NCBI GenBank assembly: GCA_963693305.1
Contig: OY855916.1
Location: 8,095,501-8,159,500 of the forward strand
Length of the DNA: 64,000 nucleotides
Source of the DNA: Meandrina meandrites
Lineage: Eukaryota; Cnidaria; Anthozoa; Scleractinia; Meandrinidae
Direction of reading: 5' to 3'
Part shown: in pieces, positions 21,557 through 32,663 of the stretch
Layout of the letters: every line of letters begins with the position of its first letter
Position numbering within the stretch: the stretch's first letter is position 1
Position numbers and translations under genes: made by a program
The notes under the pieces: model-generated
Seen by the model: the letters and a program-made list of their open reading frames with translations, nothing else
Told to the model about the DNA's origin: nothing
Database searches by the model: none

Positions 21557-22487
21557 TCTTCGTAAAACCGTCACCCAAGTTGATGAGATCAAAAATCAAA
21601 ACCCTGAAACACTCTGTGACAGGATTATGAAAAGCCAAAGACCAGGTCCATTAATCTACAAAAAGTTTATCAAAGCTAATAGTTTAACTCCAACTAATAG
21701 CCTAAACAAATGGCTTCAAGATTGCAACTATTTAGAGGAAGAAAACACTTTTAACTGGAAACTTGCATACCTCTTGGCACCAAGCTGCACCAAAAGCACC
21801 AAACTGATCGAGTTTCAGTTCAAATTTTTGCATAGACGCATACCAACCAACAATTTTCTGTTTAAAATAGGAAGAAAAGAAAACGAAAACTGCACTTTTT
21901 GCCACAGCGCCTCAGAGACATTAATTCACCTTTTCTGGTCATGTCATGTAAGATCATCCTTTTGGGAAAGTATGGTTGACTGGCTTCAAGAAAATCTTCT
22001 GATAAGCAGTGAATACACCTTGTTGAATATCACAGCATTGGGCCTGAGGCCAGATCCTCACCCAAAACATGCGCCTCAATTAAACTATATTTACCTGCTA
22101 GCACGATATCATATTTGGAAGGCCAAGCTAGAGGAGACATCACCAAATTTTGTGCCCTTTTTACGTCTTGTAAAGTCATGATTTACAATAGAGACAACAG
22201 CGGGCGACACAAAAAAATGGACTCCTCTTGCAGATTGTTTATAATGTGTTATTTCCTCTTCCTCTGACTGACGTAAAAAAAATGTGAACAATTTTGTAAG
22301 CTACTTTAAAGTAATATACATGTGATTATTATAATTAAGGTCTGTTTGGCTCCACCCTTTCTGTAATTCCTTTTTTGTAGTCCATTTCCTCGTCACTTGT
22401 AGTATTGTCCATTAGTAGTTGTACTGTACGCATAATTGTAATTGTTTGTTTACTGGTAATAAAGTTTATCTTTATAAAAAAAAAAGA
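21557..22487 (+). pseudogene. outer L1-like LINE, C-terminal part and 3' UTR
   Basis: Continuation of the ORF2 frame broken at 17,401, running from LRKTVTQVDEIKNQ to the stop at 22,181. It includes the cluster CTFCHSASETLIHLFWSC, which is parallel to the inner element's tail. The 3' UTR follows to AATAAAGTTTATC and a short A-tail at about 22,475-22,487, then the repeated target site aagaaaatt. Confidence 0.9.
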
Positions 22488-22496
22488 AAGAAAATT

Positions 22497-23070
22497 TGGC
22501 AACTAGTTTTGCAAATAAAATACAAACAAACATGTTTTGCTGATGTTTAATAGATAACAATGGAGTCCCTTTACATTGCATGTGGCATTAAAAAATCTGT
22601 TTTCTTTTTCTCTTTCTGCTATATCATTTAACCCTTTCTGGAAATTTTAAGAGTCAGAAATTTGGCATGGGATTAATGTGGGGGGAGGGGGTTGCTGGAA
22701 GTCGCGGGGATTTGGGGGGGGGGGGGGGGGGGCTTGAAGTGAATTTTGCCCCCATTTGATCATCCCAATCACTTGAAATCCCCAATACCCACTCAAATCC
22801 AAGAAATGCCAGCGGGGAAGGGAACATCTAAAACTATTAAGGTAAAGTATGAGGCTCAACTGAATTTTTTTTCCCTTTCTTTTTCATGCAGTAACAAAGG
22901 TACATGTAAGGTAAAGTCTTGTGCCAAAGGACATAAATGAAAAAAAAAAGAGGTAAATAATTGAAGCTGGAAGAAAGGAAGGAACTACTCTGTGAACAGA
23001 CATCCAGTCAACCTCCATTTCTATCCAAACTCCTTTGCAGGGCAGACAGGAATGAATATCAGTTTTACAT
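22497..23070. repeat. G-rich inverted repeat region
   Basis: Contains a run of about 20 G (near 22,715-22,733) and a segment (22,740-22,800) that is the inverted match of 15,820-15,870 (TTTCAAGTGATTGGGATGAT and relatives). In unit 3 the two lie together at 54,540-54,930, so they are the arms of one foldback element that the LINE split in unit 1. No gene. Confidence 0.55.
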
Positions 23071-23074
23071 TTAA

Positions 23075-23445
23075 AGGGACAGTTTCACGGTTCGGCGCAT
23101 GTCCATAAATCAAAATACTTTTTTCGCTTTTTATCAATGTTATCGCTTAGTAAACCCCACTCACATGTAGTTCAGTAATCACATACTATGATTAGACGTA
23201 CCAAAATGACGGATGACCAAAATTGTGAGAAGATTTTAGTGGATTTTACAAGCTTAGTGGACCGTTGAATTTAGTTTTGGCCCGTAGGATTTATTCCACG
23301 GTTGATGATTTCATGGCTATTTGCATGCGAAATTAGGCAACTCGCTTCCGACTGGTTCATAAACAATGAAAAAGCGGGCCTTGCAATAAAGCGTGCACAG
23401 GCGAATATATAATATGGACATGCGCCGAACCGTGAAACTGTCCCT
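23075..23445. mobile_element. piggyBac-type MITE, TTAA target, 371 bp
   Basis: A perfect 31-bp terminal inverted repeat (starting AGGGACAGTTTCACGGTTCG at 23,075 and its complement ending at 23,445) is flanked by TTAA at 23,071-23,074 and 23,446-23,449. The paralogous position in unit 3 (near 55,214, acatttaagcctctc) holds a single TTAA. TTAA duplication is the hallmark of piggyBac-superfamily transposition. No transposase is encoded, so the element is non-autonomous. Confidence 0.93.
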
Positions 23446-24355
23446 TTAAGCCTCTCAACAATATATAATGGCTACCCTGCAAGGAAATTTAAAAAATACC
23501 GTCAAGCAGTCCAGATCAAACCCTAGCTGGGGTTGTTGCACTGTGTTCTTGGGCAAGACACTTTACTCTCACAATGCCTCTCTCCATCAGGTGTATCAAT
23601 GGGTACTGGAGAATTTTTAAATATAACCCTACACATACTTTCCATTTGTGCTTACATCCCGTAAAGATGGTGGGAATTCAATCCCAGTAACCCAAAGATT
23701 CAAAACAGAAATTTATCAAAGAAACAATAAATATGTTCAACAAGAAAGGGCTATGATGAGTTAAATACAGAATGATTGGTGGTTTTGGTATATATCTTCT
23801 TATTATATATCAGTGTGTTTTAAATTAATGGTTTTGTTTGTGTGTGTGCAATGGTGTTAAGGACAGCAATGCATGGCTGTTTGCACGTTGTCTTGCAGAG
23901 GAAAGCTATAAGCAATGTGCAAAATGTATAACACCCATGCATAAATTCTGTTCATTAGACCTTTTGCTTGGCGATGTTTGTGTTGCTGTTAAATATACAT
24001 AAATTAAATAAATCAAATGTTGCTTGTTAAATAAAATGCCAAGTGCTGGTAGTGAGTGTCTATCATTGACATGTCTTTTTACCCTGGCTTATCACTTTCA
24101 TAATCTAGCTGTGCTTGCATTTTGAATGGTAAATAGTTTGGATGTTTAACAACAGTCAACACTATTCAAGAGATTTAATGAACAGTACAATCATTGTGCA
24201 CATGTGCGTTTTTGTAAATTTCTTTCCCTCTGCAAACCAACATGCAAACAGCCATCATTTAGTTGCCCTCAGCATGGTCAGCATACTTCCGAACAAGAAA
24301 GAAATATCAGTTGAAATAAAAAACAATTTTTACATACAGTAGTTTCTGAACTTAC
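23446..24355. other. non-coding, with SINE-like fragment
   Basis: At 23,520-23,640 there is a SINE-like block with CTTGGGCAAGACACTTTACT. The remainder is AT-rich and matches 55,220-56,055 in unit 3. Roughly 24,040-24,300 also matches 58,630-58,930. No gene supported. Confidence 0.5.
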
Positions 24356-24569
24356 CTTCAGAAGCGGTGTTGTGTATTTGGAAATTAAACCGTGGTTTCC
24401 ATTTTAGTGTTTTGCGGCCACTGTAGCCATTCTTCCTCCACTCAAATACAACCAAACAAGGGAAAATATGTTTTCAAAGACAACTGGTACCATAGATGGA
24501 GTCTTGATTGTTGCTTTGAGGTCAAAATAAGATTAGAATTCCCTCAAAACCGACAACTTCCGCCGCCAT
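24356..24569 (-). pseudogene. putative ATPAF1 exon 1, unit 1, frame-broken
   Basis: Counterpart of 58,956-59,175. The start region (ATGGCGGCGGAAGTTGTC) and the donor (GAAG|gtaagt) are preserved. A 7-nt deletion relative to the unit 3 copy, after MAAEVVGFEGIL, brings in a stop at codon 16. A 1-nt insertion follows further on. This agrees with unit 1 being a pseudogene. Confidence 0.6.
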
Positions 24570-25640
24570 GTTGGATTCTCTCTCGTTCCCAGTGCATTAT
24601 CTTTGGCGTCACGCAACACGAACAACAAGTCACGGAGAACACGGGATCACGTTATTATCATCTCGCATCAGCCCGCGAGTTTTCAGTTCTCTTACTCTTT
24701 CAAAGTACGTCATGTACAGTGGAATTCCGATTTCTTAAACTTCCAAGGAAAACGGAAATTGGTTTGAAAAGTCGGTTGTAAAATTGCAGTGTTCGACTTT
24801 GATTTCAGCAGGTCGGAGGAGGCCTTATACCGCCTCGGTTAAAAAATACAGTTTATATTAGTTCTGCGCTTATTAACTTCGAAGTAAACTAAAGTTGTCA
24901 AAGATGGAACGTCCATGAATGAACGATCGATGTAACAGAACGGACAAGCAAAAGCATCGGGAATATATGGGGAGCGGAAACCGGAAGGCGAATACGTGGG
25001 AAAACACGGTGATGGATTTCTCAGAGTTTGGATTAATCATAGGGCTATCTGTCAGCCAAGACTGGGTGTTGTAAAAGTCAGGTTAAGAGCCACGTTGGGT
25101 ATCGACCTAGGAAGGGACGAGGGAACGCATGGAAAACGCACCGGAGAGACGCATCAATGTAGGGAGACACACTAGAGAATAGGGATAGAGAATGCACACT
25201 GAAAGCAGAAACGGATCGGACGAGTTAACGCATGGCGGAACTTACAGAAAAGTGAACGGGCGCACGGCCAGTGGGTGTCAGCGAGTGTTGAGTGTTGTCA
25301 AAGTTGGTTGAAGGACAGTTTTGGGTCTCGATCAGGCTTAGTTTAAGGTTAGGCTTAGGAAGAAACGAAGAAATACATGAAAAACGAACTGGGAACGCAC
25401 AGACAAGGCGTCAAAAACGGCGCCGGATTCTGAAGGGGAATGCAGAACAAATGTGACTGAAATGATGAGATACCGTGCGCGTAAACGCGCGTGGGAAAAC
25501 AGAGAGCGGAGCCACTTGGTTAGCCACTGGGAAAACCCGAAAGAAAGGGTAACGCAAAGGGAACACACGGGTTAACATACCAGGAAAGAGGAAGTGTCCA
25601 AAAGGCACAGGGATCCCAGGAGGCTTTCGACCAATTTCTC
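24570..25640. repeat. exon-1 upstream region and G/A-rich spacer, copy 2
   Basis: Immediately upstream of the minus-strand ATG are promoter-like GC words and the segment 'gcgtcacgcaacacgaac'. From about 24,860 the purine-rich spacer begins (GGAACGCATGGAAAACGC and similar words, irregularly repeated), closely matching 59,790-60,560 and more distantly 2,240-3,245. No gene. Confidence 0.6.
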
Positions 25641-26138
25641 CCCTTTTTCCAACCCGCGAAATTTAGCAAGCTCAAAGCGCGCGGCTCATGAGGCTAACGA
25701 TGTCACTAAGAGGTAATGGATAAGTAATTTCGCATGCCCCCTTGTGATCTATACCGAAACTCGGACCGCAGATTGAACAATCATAGCGCCAAATTAGTTT
25801 TTTTATATAATAAGTTCAGGTGACGTTTTCGGAAACATAACTCAATACCAAGAGAGAACTGAATAGTCAGCATAAATAAAGCTTTTTATTTAATGCGATA
25901 ATGCGATAAGACGTCCATTGCAAATTTTTCATGGAACATCACTTCTCGTTAACGGCTCGATGAAGAATTCCCGTTTTACTGCGAAAATTGAGGCGAGTGC
26001 TATTGTTGTCTCTCACCCCAGTTTTCGCGCGGACAAAATGCGGGAAACTCGCAATTCGTGCGAGATGGTACGTTAATAACGCAGTTAATGGTTCAAAACT
26101 TTGGTCTCTGCTCATCAAGTTTTTCAATGTACAAATGT

Positions 26139-26471
26139 TTATTCCTTTTCTTTAACTGATGCTGTCACAACACCGCTTTCTATTTCAGCGTTTAATTCTT
26201 TCACCACTGTCATGTGATCGAATTTTTCCGGGAATATATTAAAGGTTTTCAGGATCTCCTCTCTGCGATCGCTTTCTGAAGCGTAGTACATCTGAACTTG
26301 ATAGGCCAACCACTGCGCATCCAACACGCTCTGTGAAGAAGATAACATTTAATTATTCCACTATTGCGCCATTTCCACGCGCAAAATATTTAACAATTAT
26401 TCCACGAGCGCGCGTTGGATATGAGATGGTAGATAGGCAACGAGGCGCGTAGCGCCGAGTTGGCTATAACG

Positions 26472-26505
<34 letters not shown>

Positions 26506-29500
26506 TTTTATTAAAATCGCCCAAAAGAATTGCAATATTTGAGCTCCCCAGCTGTTTTCGTTGACGCGTATCGGCTACGATATTTGCGATGAATGGTATA
26601 TGAGCTCATATACCATTGCCTGTTAACCAATCAAAACGCAGGAATTGCAATATACCATTGCTAGTTTTTAATAAGACACGTTATTACACTGTAGAGCAAG
26701 GCAAAAATACGGACTGAAAGAGGAGTGACAAAATGGCCGAACCAAACTTTCTTTTATTAGTGAAATAATAAATCCTTTATTCGATGGTTTAACATATAAT
26801 ACGAGCGGACATTTTGCTCATGGCTCGTATTTTTCCACGCCGCTTCGGGGCTCGGAAAATACTACTCACTCGCAAAATATCCGCGCGTGTTATATGTAAA
26901 ACCATCGAATAAGATGTATATAATCACGCTAAAGCAAAAAAAAACACACAAACAAAAAGGAAAAACATTCTACCAATGGCTAACATATGGCGAAAAAAAG
27001 AGCAATTTTTCAGGTAACGACGAGACGCTATTTTTAAAATCGTCGCAGAGAAGATCCTGTTGACGACATTGCTATTGCTGCACCCAAACACGTCACAGTT
27101 TGGAAAATTTGACCGACATTTTTCTAGTTCGTCGTTTCGTCAAAATCAGTCTCAATGTTGTCCAGTCTTAACCATCCTTGTTCCTTTTTGGTTTGTTATT
27201 TCATCTTTGGTGTTTCTCTTCCTTACTGAATTATTATTTCGAGATTTGTCCATTTGATGGTTATTTTTTGCATTGAAAACAGACGTAATTCACTTACCAT
27301 TTCATTGGTGTCTACTTCTCCAACCATGAGAACTAATCCTGTAATATGAAAGTGAAGGTGCGGTTATAATCAATACAATAAGCAACTTTATTCTAATAGT
27401 TCTGCTATAAATAGTAAATGAACTATTTTTGATCACAAAATGACATTACGTGTACCAACCTTTACTGTCTCTTAGATCTGTAAAATGTTTTATTGCCAGC
27501 GACCAGGGGGCATTTTCACCTCGTGTCTGTTGAAATCAAATCAAATCAAAGATGACAGTTAATAAATAAAATTTACATTACCTTTAAAGGACTATTTTAC
27601 AGTTCTCAGGGGTGCTTGTGTCTTTGTAACGCCTTCCGAAGAGGAAGGAGGGAAGGAGAATCTTATTTCAAATCATAAATCGGTTTGGTAGTACAAATGA
27701 AATGTCTGCTTTATGTAAATGTAATGTTTAAAAAAAGATTCCTCGCCAAGGAAAGTAATATCAAACCTTATTGCCTGAGATAGAAGCTACCTCAAAATAA
27801 TAGGACTATTATGTTTGAATTGGGGGAGGGGGAGTTGGGGCTCATAGAAATAGAAAGAGAGGGGCGCGCATGTGCGCGCGCTAATGACGCGAGAATCACG
27901 CGAGAAGAATGCACAAGAATGCGCAATGCATTTTAAAGGTCGCCGCAAAACGAAAATTTTCAGCTCGAGCGACATTCCTCATCGTCGGTAAAAGTATCGA
28001 ATGATAAGAACAAGATAAATGTTTGTAACAGCAGTAACTTCACAGACTTTAAGACTTTAAAAAGTTATAATTTGAGAAGACAATTTCTGACGTGTAAAAT
28101 GGAGAACGTTAAAATGGCACGCACACGCATGATTCAAATCATGCGTCACTTAATTGACACGAAAAACGATTACTTTCGGGCTTTTTTGAAGGGGGAGGGT
28201 TGATGGCGATTGGGGTCCTCTTCTTTTGGTTAAAGTATAGCTTTTCTTTACAAAGATGTTAATTCGAAACCTTAGCAACGCTGTGTTGTTTTGCTAGCCA
28301 AAGGAGTCAATCAAAACCGTGAAAACCACTGCGCGCGCTTACATCCTATTGGCTGATAAATGCACGCGCAGTTGCTGCCTTTGTTATGTCACAATGAACA
28401 AAAAACCTTTAGCTCAGTTTGAGAACAGAAACGCTCTTGAACAAACAGCTTTTTAAAGTTCTCAGTGAATTTACTGCAAACAAGTAAAGATTAAAATGGG
28501 AATTGCTTGGAGCTCTTATAAATCGAAAAGAGAAGAAAAAGCCAAAAAGAAAAGGTATACAATAGTAACATTATTCTGCTTTTTATCTCGCTAAAATTAA
28601 CAAAATAGTTTGTGCAACTTTTGCTTTCCTTTTCCTCGCAGGCTACAGAATGAGAATGGCTTTCAAATTCCTGCCTCTCAGTGCATTCCTGAAGGATCAC
28701 CAAAGACGACATTACAAATGAAAGACAAAAATCTACCTCTCAGAGAAAATATCAACCTTGATGAAATCGAGCTCCATACGAACGAAGAATGGAAACTGCC
28801 GCACAAGAATTTAAGGTACACGAAGTATTCTATTATCGTTTTCCTTAAAGTTTTCCTTCCAAAGTATTCCTATAAAGTTTTAAAATATCAATAAGCAGTT
28901 GAATGACCAATGACTTTCTGAAGTTTTTATACAGATAAATCTATTCGCAGACTTTCTTATAGAATCTGAAATGGCGCGAAATAAATTGAAGTAGAGTATA
29001 CTGTGTTGATCCAGTCACCTATTGAAATTAATCGACCGGATTGACAAATGAGAATCATTTTCATGAAGTGAGGTTCTATGTTAGATTCACGCTCAGGTTA
29101 GGGATAGAGATAGGGATAGGGTCATCTATAATAGATGTAACAGTACATTGATTATTAACTGAAATTAGGTCTAGACAAGGCGATTATTAAATCTAAGTTA
29201 GATTCGCGCTTAGGTTAGGTATAGGGATACGGTCATCTATAATAGATGTTATAGTAAGACAGTCAGTTAAATGATTAAATTTTTCGGGAGTTTGACGGAT
29301 CAGCGTGGTGATGTAGTGGTGAGAGAATAATGCTAGCATGCCAGAAGTTCCGAGTTCGATTCTGGGTGATGACATGCAGTTTGCATTTTTCTTTTTCGTA
29401 GAAAAAAAATTTCGATGAAAGTGAAAAAGTATCGCTTAACTTGCATCGCTTGCTTACGAAAGGAAAAATTGCTCCGGCGTTTACTTGAGCTCGGCGCCTG

Positions 29501-31590
29501 TTCTTTGCCCGGAGTTTTTTTTTTTTGTATTTTAGAAACTTTATTAAACACAAGACATAGTTACATGAGTAGAAAAGAAAAAAAGTATACAAAAAGATGA
29601 TATTTTTACAAAGGACAAAGGCCTTAACTTACAAGCTAATGACATTAAGCGAAATGTAAATACAAGTAAACAAAAACAAAATAAATAACAGTCAGTAACC
29701 GAAATCGAGAAAATACTTTGAAATCGAGAAAATACTTTGAAATCGAGAAAATACTTTGAACTTAAATAGAATTAAATTTGTGTACGTGACAAAGTAGTCA
29801 CTTTCCTCTGCAGTCACTTTCGTATTCACTGTGATGTGTGCTTGTTTCTTTACAGACCTATCAAAGATAATCAACGCTTGCCGCAAAACGATGCAACTTT
29901 AAACGAGACAAGCTTCTCTGAGTTGAAAACCAAACTTGAAGCTTGGAAGTTCTACCAGTTCAAAACACAACATCCGCTGGATAAATGGACTGTTAGTTCA
30001 CTTCCTAATCTGTATTTCACAGATATGTAATTTGAGCCAGTATGAAGTTGAACATTTCTACTTGTATTATATATATCACTGATTCAGTGCGGTCGCTGGC
30101 TTCGAAATGAGAATGTAATTTACGTTTCTTTCAAACTATCAAGAGGATTGTGTAAAGAGAATACAAACATCGTGAAGAAAATACAACTGAAGCAAGTCGA
30201 AATTATAATCCTCACTTGATAATGAAGAAGAGATGTGAAGTAGCACTTATGATCTTTAAATTCCGCATACATGAATTCATATCCCTGTTCTCTTGGAAGA
30301 GGGTAAATGAACTGAAAAAAAACGAACAAAGAAAAAAGTCAGGCATTTAAAAAAGAAATAATATGCGGTTAGTGATTAATGAAACGTGACGTCTCGTGAG
30401 TGAGTGAAATGCATGGAAGCGCTTCCCTTGTTGTAACAAATATTGAATGCTTTGTAGCCCTAAACAGGAATTGGCTTCCGTTTCGTGTCTAGAGTTATCT
30501 AAATTTTGAAATACAATAGAAGTAGAACTGAAAATAGATTTTTTCACGGTTTCTGGTGTCATCTTGGTTGGAGAACAAACGCAGCAAAAATAACAGTTAA
30601 TGTATCATGGGAAAAGTTGGGAGTTCGAATGCCCAATAGTTTCAGGATTGAGATACAGAGCAGAAGATTCTTATCGATTACATTTCAACATAGTTCAAGG
30701 AGTCAGCTGTGCTGGGTGGCGCTGAATCACAGGTTTAGTTTTCTACACAAATGTCGCTAAATCTTCCTGGGAACTGCGGCTAGGTTTTACAGACAAATGT
30801 ACGGAAAATGAAAATCGTAATTGCAGCATTCCTAGCAGGGCTAGACCGTTTTGACCTGAGTGATGAAAGTAATTCGGGTTAGCTTTGGTTTTGCAATACC
30901 CCGCTTAGTGATTGGTTGAAAAATTTCGCGCCACTTTCTCATCCAATGAGATGTAAAACTTGATTGGTTCAATGGATTTAGCCTCTTCTGATTGGCCATA
31001 TTGATCTTAAATTTTGATTCTGATTGGCCAGATTCTTAAATTTTAAATATTTCAGAATTCGAGTTTTCCGTGATTTGTTTGACATTCATTCTCCCAGCTT
31101 TTCTGACAGATTTACCGATAAATTTTATGATGTTCGTCCCTCCAACCGAGAAGGCTTCAAACACCATGAAAAGGTCTATGCAATAAACAGACAATATAAT
31201 ACCAACATCTTCTGGGTATGTGCCTACCAGAGGGAACTTCAGAAATCGCTCTTCCATTCTGTCATACACGTTACTCTACAAAAACAAACAAAATTAACGA
31301 TTAACCTTGTTCTGATGTTAAAAGACCTCTGGGACAGCACAAATAACTTCTAAAATAACCTCCACTTGATTTGTGAAATACAGTGGAACCCTGCTTTACA
31401 ACCAACACGTTAAATTACTGATCAGGAAATCAATGGGGCTAAGTTATTTGCCAAACCGAGTAAATTAAACAATGTGAAAATTACTGAGAAATACAGAAAC
31501 TGACTACATTGTTGATATCAACTATACACTGTTACATACTGGGATAACAGCACTGATACAGTCCTTGTCTTTGTGATATTCTCGCCAGAT
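26139..31590 (-). CDS. ATPAF1: ATPAF1-like F1-ATPase assembly chaperone, six 3' exons (unit 2)
   Basis: The best-preserved 3' half of an ATP11/ATPAF1 gene, the mitochondrial matrix chaperone for the F1 beta subunit. Exons in order on the minus strand: 31540-31590 (IWREYHKDKDCISAVIP), 31228-31275 (SNVYDRMEERFLKFPL), 30216-30311 (begins FIYPLPREQGYEFMYAEF), 27460-27526 (begins TRGENAPWSLAMKHF), 27298-27338 (LVLMVGEVDTNEM) and 26139-26330 (begins SVLDAQWLAYQVQ, ends SVKEKE, stop). All junctions have AG/GT sites and join in phase, and the order IW..AVIP, LPRE.GYEF, TRGE, VLM, A.QvQ.YYA is that of the family. The preceding exon of this unit (38.74 kb) is broken, so the functional 5' part is probably at 53.4 and 59.1 kb, across two TRIM genes. 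The small plus-strand gene lies in the 27526-30216 intron. Confidence 0.87.
26350..26940. mobile_element. cluster of three foldback elements in ATPAF1 last intron
   Basis: Three inverted-repeat structures follow one another: 26,396-26,506 (arms with GTTGGATATGAGAT; core cgcgtagcgccgag), 26,585-26,665 (arms around GGTATAT; weak), and 26,783-26,922 (arms with ATTCGATGGTTTAACATATA; core cgcttcggggctcgg). The last one is also at 61,438-61,577 in unit 4, and unit 1 lacks it. The first is found only here. Confidence 0.75.
28496..30030 (+). CDS. small three-exon gene nested in ATPAF1 intron, unknown function
   Basis: Three plus-strand exons join in phase. 28496-28554 reads MGIAWSSYKSKREEKAKKK and has donor AAAAG|gtatac. 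28642-28815 begins LQNENGFQIPASQCIPEG and has acceptor ctcgcag and donor TTAAG|gtacac. 29856-30030 begins PIKDNQRLPQNDATLNE, has acceptor ctttacag, and ends LYFTDM then TAA. The product is 135 residues. MGIAWS fits an N-myristoylation signal (Gly2, Ser6) and is followed by a Lys/Arg-rich stretch, so membrane anchoring by lipid plus basic charge is plausible inference. I do not recognise the family. It is wholly inside an intron of the minus-strand ATPAF1-like gene. Related copies are broken at 8.0 kb (last exon only) and at 63.2 kb (stop in exon 1), leaving this the only intact one in the window. Confidence 0.75.
29080..29260. repeat. diverged direct repeat of about 65 bp
   Basis: Two similar segments (about 29,080-29,140 and 29,197-29,255) share TTAGATTC.CGCT.AGGTTAG, then GGTCATCTATAATAGATGT. 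They are in the second intron of the nested gene and have no equivalent in unit 4. Confidence 0.6.
29297..29370 (+). repeat. tRNA-derived SINE head
   Basis: A-box-like TGATGTAGTGG and a near-consensus B box (GAGTTCGATTCTGGG) at tRNA spacing show a Pol III promoter of tRNA origin. The ends do not pair into an acceptor stem, so it is a SINE relic rather than a tRNA gene. Confidence 0.55.
29515..29700 (-). mobile_element. LINE 3' tail, 5'-truncated, minus strand
   Basis: Poly(T) at 29,515-29,526 followed by the reverse complement of an AATAAA-containing 3' UTR. The same 3' end occurs in plus orientation at about 31,740-31,913, so the two are short dead-on-arrival copies of one non-LTR family. 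Confidence 0.7.
29701..29757. repeat. 19-bp tandem repeat, 3 copies
   Basis: GAAATCGAGAAAATACTTT repeated three times without change. It abuts the truncated LINE tail. Confidence 0.93.
30911..31027. promoter_or_regulatory. cluster of five CCAAT boxes
   Basis: ATTGG or CCAAT occurs at 30,911, 30,942, 30,963, 30,991 and 31,023, with TTTCGCGCC (E2F-like) at about 30,924. Such spacing is typical of NF-Y-dependent promoters, but the cluster sits within an intron of the ATPAF1-like gene, so its role is unclear. Confidence 0.35.
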
Positions 31591-31619
31591 CTGAAAAACA
31601 CCAAAACAAGACTAGACTA

Positions 31620-31913
31620 CTAGATTCGTGACTTATGTTTATTTAGTTCGCTTATTTGACTGTTATTTAATTTGTATTTAAATTTTTTTTTTGTAACTAG
31701 TTTCGCGACTTATCTTCTTTTTTTTAGTTCGGTTACTGACTGTTATTTATTTTGTGTTCGTTTACTTGTATTCACATTTCGCTTTATGTTATTAGCTTGT
31801 AAGTTATGGCCTTTGTCCTTTGTAAAAATATCATCTTCTGTATACTTTTTTTCTTTTCTACTCATGTAACTATGTCTTGTGTTTAATAAAGTCTTTAAAA
31901 TACCAAAAAAAAA
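31620..31913 (+). mobile_element. LINE 3' tail, 5'-truncated, plus strand
   Basis: A T-rich 3' UTR ending GTTTAATAAAGTC, then a short A run at 31,906-31,913. It is homologous to the minus-strand fragment at 29,515-29,700. It lies directly upstream of the IWREY exon on the gene's strand. No coding part is retained. Confidence 0.7.
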
Positions 31914-31979
31914 CACCAAAACAAACTGAGCAATCAAGTAACACTGATACAATTTATTGTTTTAGAGCTTTTGTTGAAA

Positions 31980-32345
31980 GAGGTTACCTAATGGTTATCG
32001 TGCTGGACTTCTCTGTAAGAAAGATATAGCCTCAAATTTACCTCAATTTGCGCTACAAGATAAATTTAAATAAAAAACTAGAGGAGTACTACGAACTCGA
32101 GTTTGCTTCTTTTAAGCGAAAGTCCACAAGGCGCAGCTGATTTGACTATCGCTCATAAAAGATTGCACTCCAAACCTGTAATTCCAATTTTCCCTTTAAA
32201 GAGCAACAATCGTGTTATCGTGCTCTATCAGCGAAAGTTGGAGAGCCAATCAGATTTGCGAATTTCCAGTTACTACGAGTAAGTGAAACGGTTATCGATA
32301 GCTTAAGTGGCCTTCCAGGAGGTGGGGGTACCCGTGTTGCAATAG
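31980..32345. other. flank shared with 48.06-48.20 kb
   Basis: About 32,008-32,180 matches 48,061-48,200 (CTCTGTAAGAAAGATA, then CTACGAACTCGAGTTT and related words). This marks the left limit of the TRIM-containing segment shared by units 2 and 3. No gene. Confidence 0.55.
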
Positions 32346-32663
32346 CCAGCCTAGCCAGCGTTCCCGTGCGAGCGAAGTGCTATGTGTTGCGTGTGAGCAA
32401 AGATTCTGGTCTCGCGGAAAACTTGTTCGTTAAGCCGAACATTCGACTAATTATTTACAAACTCCAGACAAACTGCAGAATAAGCTTTAGTGACTTCTTT
32501 TAGCGAGTTTTATCTGCAAGTGTTCCCTCGCTCCCGTACCCGTACCCTCCCCCTCCTTTTCCTTTTTTTCTCTCGCCCCAATTTTCGCGCGACCAGAATC
32601 TTCACTCGCGCGCGACACGTAGTACTTCGCTCGAACGGGAACGCTTGCTACGCAAGCTGGTGT
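32346..32663. mobile_element. inverted-repeat MITE, about 318 bp
   Basis: The left end runs CCAGC..GCGTTCCCGT then GAGCGAAGT and the right end is its complement (ACTTCGCTCGAACGGGAACG, then CAAGCTGG). The interior is non-coding. A small open frame across it is not supported. Confidence 0.65.

Noticed and set aside
27787..27975. Minus-strand 62-codon ORF (also at 62,452-62,640) as ATPAF1 exon 1
   Set aside because: It has a donor-like end, but its phase does not fit the next known exon, and the family order places the IW and LPRE exons upstream, not this segment.
28240..28280. RFX X-box-like sequence near the nested gene promoter (aaccttagcaac)
   Set aside because: Only one half-site fits the consensus, and it lies more than 200 bp from the start. 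It is too weak to report as a site.
29080..29260. Interstitial telomere (TTAGGG) tract
   Set aside because: GGTTAGGGATAG words are irregular and part of a short direct repeat, not a TTAGGG array.
29297..29370. Functional tRNA gene
   Set aside because: A and B boxes are present but the acceptor stem and anticodon arm do not fold. It is a SINE head.
31036..31269. Minus-strand 77-codon ORF as an independent gene
   Set aside because: Only its first part is coding: it is the 48-nt ATPAF1 exon 31,228-31,275, which ends at a gtaggc donor. The remainder is intron.
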